47,520 nucleotides of DNA, from NCBI GenBank assembly GCA_030432715.1, contig JAUIML010000005.1:1-47520 (forward strand), read 5' to 3'. Below, one piece after another: positions 43,529 to 47,520 of this stretch. The notes beneath the pieces are model-generated. The model did no database searches. It was not told the DNA's origin and saw only the letters and a program-made list of their open reading frames with translations. Both the position numbers and the translations under genes were made by a program. Origin of the DNA: Acidimicrobiia bacterium (GTDB lineage Bacteria > Actinomycetota > Acidimicrobiia > Acidimicrobiales > Aldehydirespiratoraceae). Numbering within the stretch: the stretch's first letter is position 1; every line of letters starts with the position of its first letter.

Positions 43529-43957
43529 TCAGTCGCTCGTCGGAGGGACCACGACCACCGGGCACGGGGCGTGGTTGACCACACCGTTGGTGACCGAACC
43601 GAGGACCATGCCCACGAACCCTCCGTGGCCACGTGACCCCATGACGAGCATGTCGGCGTCCCTGCCCTGGTCGACGAGCACGCCCGAGGCATGGCCACTC
43701 ACGACCCGAACCGTGACCCGCCCGGCAGCGGCCTCCTCGTCGGTGAGCACGTCGTCGACCACGTCCTGGGCCACCTGACGGGCACCCTCCTCGAACACTG
43801 CGGGGTCGAGGAACGTGGCATCGAACCCGCCGGCCGGGGGCATGTGCCACACGTGAAGCGCCACCACCTCGTCGCCCTCCACCGCATGGTCGAGGGCCCA
43901 GCGGAGCGCCCGCCGAGCGTTGGCAGAGTCGTCGATACCGACAATGATCGTTTCCAT
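43529..43957 (-). CDS. Universal stress protein, single domain
   Basis: A 142-residue UspA-fold protein: IIVGIDDSANARRALRWAL at the start and the ATP-binding loop GSRGHGGFVGMVLGSVTNGV at the end, so it is of the nucleotide-binding kind. Upstream in-frame codons were rejected because the family starts at METIIVGID. Divergent from a tandem-domain paralogue; DosR-like half-sites lie between. Confidence 0.9.
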   Translation of the reverse strand: METIIVGIDDSANARRALRWALDHAVEGDEVVALHVWHMPPAGGFDATFLDPAVFEEGARQVAQDVVDDVLTDEEAAAGRVTVRVVSGHASGVLVDQGRDADMLVMGSRGHGGFVGMVLGSVTNGVVNHAPCPVVVVPPTSD

Positions 43958-43991
43958 GGCGCCATGGTGACACCGATCGCCTCCCGCACGC

Positions 43992-44026
43992 AGGGCCGAA
44001 GGTCCGCCATCCGGGACTTTCGACAC
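43992..44026. promoter_or_regulatory. Two possible DosR/DevR-like boxes between stress-protein genes
   Basis: AGGGCCGAAGGTCC (43992-44005; reverse strand GGACCTTCGGCCCT) and GGGACTTTCGACAC (44013-44026) lie 21 bp apart. The first half of the second matches the recalled DosR consensus GGGACTWWAGTCCC exactly; its other half matches poorly (3 of 6). Placement in a USP/USP/Rv2004c-like group, members of the mycobacterial DosR regulon, supports the idea. No DosR or DosS gene is visible. Confidence 0.4.
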
Positions 44027-44061
44027 TGCATGGATGTCGCAGCAGGCGGGATTCTGTCCGC

Positions 44062-44823
44062 ATGGCATCCGCCGTTCCTGCACCATCGCCCGATCGTGTC
44101 GTCGTGCCCGTGGACGGCACGCGGTCGTCGGCCCGGTCGCTGTCGCTGGCCGGTCGACTCGCCGAATGGCTCGAGAGCGAGCTCGTGGTCGTGAGCGTGA
44201 TCGAGGACTTCCGTTCGGAGGCGCCGGCTCGTATGGCCTGGCTCGACGACGTTCTCAGCGGGCTTCCGGCGAGCGTTGAGCGCCGCATCGTGCAGGCCCG
44301 CTCCGTGGCGGCGACGATCGCCGAGGAGTCAACCGACGGCCTGGTCTGCATCGCCACCACGGCCGAGCCGTTCGATGCCGAGGGCATCCGTCACACGGTG
44401 ACCGATGGCCTCGTCGCCGCTGCGACCGCACCGGTCATCGTGGTCGGTCCGGAGTGCCCTGCGGAGGCGGGGATCGACCGCGTCGTCGTCGCGATCGATC
44501 CCGACCACGAGCAGGACGGGCTCGTGACCTGGGCGACCTGGATCGGCTATCACCTCCGGGTACCGGTCGAGTTCGTACACGTCGCCCACGCCGCGCCGCC
44601 CGATCTCGGCCCCAAGGTCCGGTCGCTGGGCCTCGCCGACGGCGAAACCGTCGCCGACCGCCTCGTGGCGGAGGCCCACGGCGGTCTGCTCGCCATGGGC
44701 AGCCACGGCCGAACCGGCTTCCACCGGCTGATCGCGGGCAGCGTGGGCGCGGCGGTGATCCCCCATGCCACCACACCGGTGCTCATCCTCGGCCCCAACG
44801 CCGCTCCCCCGAGGGTCCAGTGA
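44062..44823 (+). CDS. Universal stress protein, tandem domains
   Basis: A 253-residue protein of two UspA folds. The first (residues about 10-135, RVVVPVDGTRSSARSLSLAG) lacks a proper GxxGxxxxxxxxxG loop. The second (about 140-245) has GSHGRTGFHRLIAGSVGAAV and should bind ATP. The stop overlaps the next gene by GTGA, so the two are coupled. Confidence 0.88.
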   Translation: MASAVPAPSPDRVVVPVDGTRSSARSLSLAGRLAEWLESELVVVSVIEDFRSEAPARMAWLDDVLSGLPASVERRIVQARSVAATIAEESTDGLVCIATTAEPFDAEGIRHTVTDGLVAAATAPVIVVGPECPAEAGIDRVVVAIDPDHEQDGLVTWATWIGYHLRVPVEFVHVAHAAPPDLGPKVRSLGLADGETVADRLVAEAHGGLLAMGSHGRTGFHRLIAGSVGAAVIPHATTPVLILGPNAAPPRVQ

Positions 44824-46274
44824 GCGAACTCTCTCCTCCCACAGCGACCGAGACGCACCTGTCGTGGGTGTTCTTCACCCCTGATCGCGCCTACAAGCTC
44901 CTGAAGCCGGTCGCGATGCCGTTCATCGACCACACCGATGTCGGGAATCGTCTCGAATCGATCAGCCGCGAATACGAGCTCAACCACGAGATCTCCCCCG
45001 ACGTCTACCTCGGTACCGCCGATGTGGTCGAGAACGGCGAAGTGGTCGACCGCATGCTGGTGATGCAGCGCCTGCCCGACGATCGCCGCCTGTCGGGGCT
45101 GGTCGGCCGGCCCGGGTTCGACCGGCACCTGCGGTCGGTGGCCAAGGCGGTGGCGAGCCTCCACGCCCGTCGCGAGCCGGTCACCGACGCGCCCATGGCC
45201 GGGCACGCGGCGCTTCTCGGGAACTGGCGCGAGAACTTCGAGGGACTGCGGCCCTATGTGGGCACCGTGATCGACGAACACGATTTCCACCGGGTCGAGC
45301 GGTTGGCCGAGCGCTACCTGACCGGCCGCGAGTCGCTGTTGCAGGACCGCATCGACGACGGATTCGTGCGCGACGCCCACGGCGACCTCACCGCCGACGA
45401 CATCTTCTGCCTCGACGACGGTGCTCGCATCATCGACTGTCTGGCCTTCAACGACCGTTGGCGGATCGTCGACGTGCTGTCCGACATCGGCTTCCTGATC
45501 ATGGACATCCATCGGTTGGCGGGATGGAAGGCCGCCGAGCAACTGATGCGCTGGTATCAGGAGTTCAGCAACGAACACCATCCGTCGTCATTGGCCCATC
45601 ACTATGTGGCCTACCGGGCCCACGTCCGGGCCAAGGTCGCCTGCTTCCGCTTCACCCAGGGCGACGAACGCAGCGCCCTGTTGGCCCGCCGCTACCACGA
45701 CCTGACCCTCAACCATCTCGAACGGGCCCGGCTGCGGGTCATCGTCGTCGGCGGCGGCCCCGGTGTGGGCAAGTCGACGCTCGCGCAGAACCTCGGCGCC
45801 CACTACGGCTATCCCGTCCTGGCCTCCGACGAGGTACGCAAGGACGTGACGATGACAGCCCACGACGAACACCACTTCGCCGATCCCGACGCGGGCATCT
45901 ACGACCCCGCGTCGAAGGCAGCCACCTACGACGAACTCCGCCGCGAGGCCGAGCTTCTGCTGCGGGGCGGGACCGGCGTCGTGCTCGACGCGACCTGGTC
46001 GCGCGACCGTGACCGCCGCCTCATCCGCGAGCTCGCCCGCGAGACGGGCGCCGAGCTCGTCGAGGTCGAATGCGTGCTCGATCGGGCCATCGCCAAGGAG
46101 CGGATCGCCCGTCGTCTGGCCAACCCCGACTATCCGTCCGATGCGACCCCCGATCTCGTCGACCACATGGCTGCGTCCCGCGAACACTGGCCCGAGGCGA
46201 TCGCCATCGACACCGGGGCCCCGGTCGACAAGATCCGCTCATCGGCCCTGGCCGCGATCGAGGACGACAGCTGA
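44820..46274 (+). CDS. Kinase-like protein: APH-like domain plus P-loop domain (Rv2004c-like)
   Basis: A 484-residue two-domain protein. The N-terminal half resembles aminoglycoside phosphotransferases (catalytic-loop segment DAHGDLTADDIFCLDD, then IIDCLAFND). The C-terminal half, from about residue 305, is a P-loop kinase of the AAA_33 type (VVGGGPGVGKSTLAQNL, LLLRGGTGVVLDATWSRDRD). The same combination and length occur in M. tuberculosis Rv2004c, a DosR-regulon gene beside a USP gene. Substrate unknown. The GTG start overlaps the USP stop. Confidence 0.85.
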   Translation: MSELSPPTATETHLSWVFFTPDRAYKLLKPVAMPFIDHTDVGNRLESISREYELNHEISPDVYLGTADVVENGEVVDRMLVMQRLPDDRRLSGLVGRPGFDRHLRSVAKAVASLHARREPVTDAPMAGHAALLGNWRENFEGLRPYVGTVIDEHDFHRVERLAERYLTGRESLLQDRIDDGFVRDAHGDLTADDIFCLDDGARIIDCLAFNDRWRIVDVLSDIGFLIMDIHRLAGWKAAEQLMRWYQEFSNEHHPSSLAHHYVAYRAHVRAKVACFRFTQGDERSALLARRYHDLTLNHLERARLRVIVVGGGPGVGKSTLAQNLGAHYGYPVLASDEVRKDVTMTAHDEHHFADPDAGIYDPASKAATYDELRREAELLLRGGTGVVLDATWSRDRDRRLIRELARETGAELVEVECVLDRAIAKERIARRLANPDYPSDATPDLVDHMAASREHWPEAIAIDTGAPVDKIRSSALAAIEDDS

Positions 46275-46324
46275 ACGCCGCCCCTCTCCCGTCGGAGTCT
46301 CAGGAGGCAGACCTCCGCCGCGAA

Positions 46325-47512
46325 GTGTCGCTCCCCATGCTCGTGCTCTACGGGCTGGGCACGACGGTCGGCGCCGGGATCTACGCGCTCATGGGCGAGG
46401 TCGCCGACTCCGCCGGGATGAAGGCCCCGCTGGCCTTCGTGGTCTCGGCCCTCTTGGCCGGCTCCACCGCCATCGGTTTCGCCGAACTCGCCGGACGGCT
46501 CCCGAAGGCGGCGGGCGAGGCCGTGTTCGTCTCGCGAGCCTTCGGACGACGCCCGCTCACCGCGGCGGTCGGCAGCGGGGTGTTGCTGGCCGGCGTCGTG
46601 GCGTGTGCGGCGGTCACCGACGCGTTCGCGGGCTACGTGGCCGACATCACCGACGGCCCCAAGTGGCTGCTCAGCGTCGGCCTGATCGTCGCCCTGACCG
46701 GCCTGGCCATCAGCGGAGCCAAGGAATCGGTCACCGCGGCGGCGACCTTCACCATCATCGAGGTCGGTGGCCTCGCCCTCGTGCTGTGGGCGGGGCGCGA
46801 CAGTGTCGGGGAGCTGATCACCCGGGCCGACGATCTACTCGGACCGCCGACGAGCTTCTCGGGCTGGTCGGGGGTGCTCGGCGGGGCCTTCCTCGCCTAC
46901 TTCGCGTTCCTCGGATTCGAGGACCTCGATTCGGTGGCGGAGGAGACCGAGAACGCCCGGGTCAATCTCCCTCGGGCCATCCTCATCACCCTCGGCGTCA
47001 CCACGGTCGTCTACCTCACGGTCGCGGCCGTCGCCGTGCTCGAGGTCGCCCCCGAGCGTCTGGCCCTGTCGGATGCGCCCCTGGCCCTGATCTACGAGGA
47101 GGCCGGCGGCAACCGCGACGTGATGGCATCCATCGCCGCCCTCGCGATGGTCAACGGTGCGCTCGTGCAACTCGTGATGGTCCCCCGGGTGGTCTACGGC
47201 CTCAGCCGCCTCGGTCTCGCCCCCGCCGCGATCGGCGCGGTGTCGCCGCGAACCAACACGCCGGTGCGGGCCACGCTCATCGCCGCCGCAGTGATCATCG
47301 GGCTCACGCTGAGTCTCGACATCGAGTGGCTGGCCCGGATCACGTCGGCCGTGACCATGTCCATCTTCATCAGCGTCAACGCGTCGCTCATCGCCATCAA
47401 ACGCAAGGACGGACCGACGACGAGTTTCATGGTCCCGGGTTGGGTGCCGTGGTTCGGGATCGTGGCCTCGGTCGGGATGTTCGTCACCGAGGTCTGGCGC
47501 CTCGTCGACTGA
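46325..47512 (+). CDS. APC-superfamily amino acid permease
   Basis: A roughly 400-residue permease with about 12 membrane segments; TM1 carries GLGTTVGAGIYALMGEVA and TM6 FAFLGFEDLDSVAEETENAR, both typical of cationic and other amino-acid permeases. The start is uncertain. GTG at 46325 is the first standard start, but the family-conserved LRREVSLP begins upstream of it; a CTG at 46271 overlapping the previous stop (CTGA), with GAGGA before it, would include that part. An ATG at 46337 would be shorter. It ends 8 bp before the window edge. Confidence 0.88.
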   Translation: MSLPMLVLYGLGTTVGAGIYALMGEVADSAGMKAPLAFVVSALLAGSTAIGFAELAGRLPKAAGEAVFVSRAFGRRPLTAAVGSGVLLAGVVACAAVTDAFAGYVADITDGPKWLLSVGLIVALTGLAISGAKESVTAAATFTIIEVGGLALVLWAGRDSVGELITRADDLLGPPTSFSGWSGVLGGAFLAYFAFLGFEDLDSVAEETENARVNLPRAILITLGVTTVVYLTVAAVAVLEVAPERLALSDAPLALIYEEAGGNRDVMASIAALAMVNGALVQLVMVPRVVYGLSRLGLAPAAIGAVSPRTNTPVRATLIAAAVIIGLTLSLDIEWLARITSAVTMSIFISVNASLIAIKRKDGPTTSFMVPGWVPWFGIVASVGMFVTEVWRLVD

Positions 47513-47520
47513 TCGCCCCG

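Noticed and set aside
1-47520. Mobile elements, prophage or integration boundaries.
   Set aside because: No transposase, integrase, terminal repeats or tRNA junction was found, and base use looks uniform throughout.

Overview
The window is high-GC DNA densely packed with genes, many overlapping by ATGA/GTGA start-stop junctions. It carries lipobox lipoproteins, paired FadE-type acyl-CoA dehydrogenases, a wax-ester/triacylglycerol synthase, and several gene groups with Mycobacterium counterparts (FadD12/LipO/WS-DGAT, HbhA plus XRE regulator, USP plus Rv2004c-like kinase). This points to an actinobacterium, probably of the Acidimicrobiia type; that placement is inference and no species is claimed. 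At least four starts have a TANNNT hexamer 6-7 nt upstream of the start codon and no Shine-Dalgarno sequence, which suggests leaderless mRNAs.

Layout. 1-1.5 kb: xylAB, with an inverted-repeat operator. 1.6-8.8 kb: a GST-like protein and a very large alpha-2-macroglobulin lipoprotein that lacks the thioester. 8.9-11.2 kb: an acyl-CoA dehydrogenase pair with a KstR-like site at its start. 11.3-18.1 kb: a coupled lipid operon (acyl-CoA synthetase, alpha/beta hydrolase, membrane esterase, second hydrolase, WS/DGAT, AlkD). 18.1-23.8 kb: oppABCDF, minus strand. 24.1-28.0 kb: arylsulfatase, methyltransferase and SDR. 28.0-28.2 kb: a structured intergenic region resembling the actinobacterial 6C RNA plus two tandem hairpin repeats. 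28.2-30.0 kb: amidohydrolase and divergent TetR regulator with a perfect palindromic operator. 30.1-32.8 kb: two tandem paralogous substrate-binding lipoproteins without transporter genes.

32.9-34.4 kb: a hydroxyisobutyrate-dehydrogenase-like gene and, divergent from it, the most striking gene in the window, a DsbA/FrnE-family thiol oxidoreductase whose first active-site Cys is encoded by in-frame TGA (U-P-W-C) followed at the expected distance by a bacterial SECIS-like hairpin. It is a candidate selenoprotein that standard gene calling would truncate or discard. 34.4-37.1 kb: a BON-like membrane protein, a PRTase, an HbhA-like Lys-tailed protein with an XRE regulator, and a DUF2993/LmeA-like protein. 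37.1-41 kb: a PPDK-like protein lacking the PEP domain, then an FTR1 iron permease with a double-cupredoxin lipoprotein behind an IdeR/DtxR-like box. 41-43 kb: enoyl-CoA hydratase and thiolase separated by a 46-bp perfect palindrome. 43.1-47.5 kb: universal stress proteins, a two-domain kinase-like protein and an APC permease, with possible DosR-like boxes.

No rRNA, tRNA, insertion sequence, CRISPR array, phage gene or replication origin was recognised. The only gap over 300 bp without a gene is 23759-24112.
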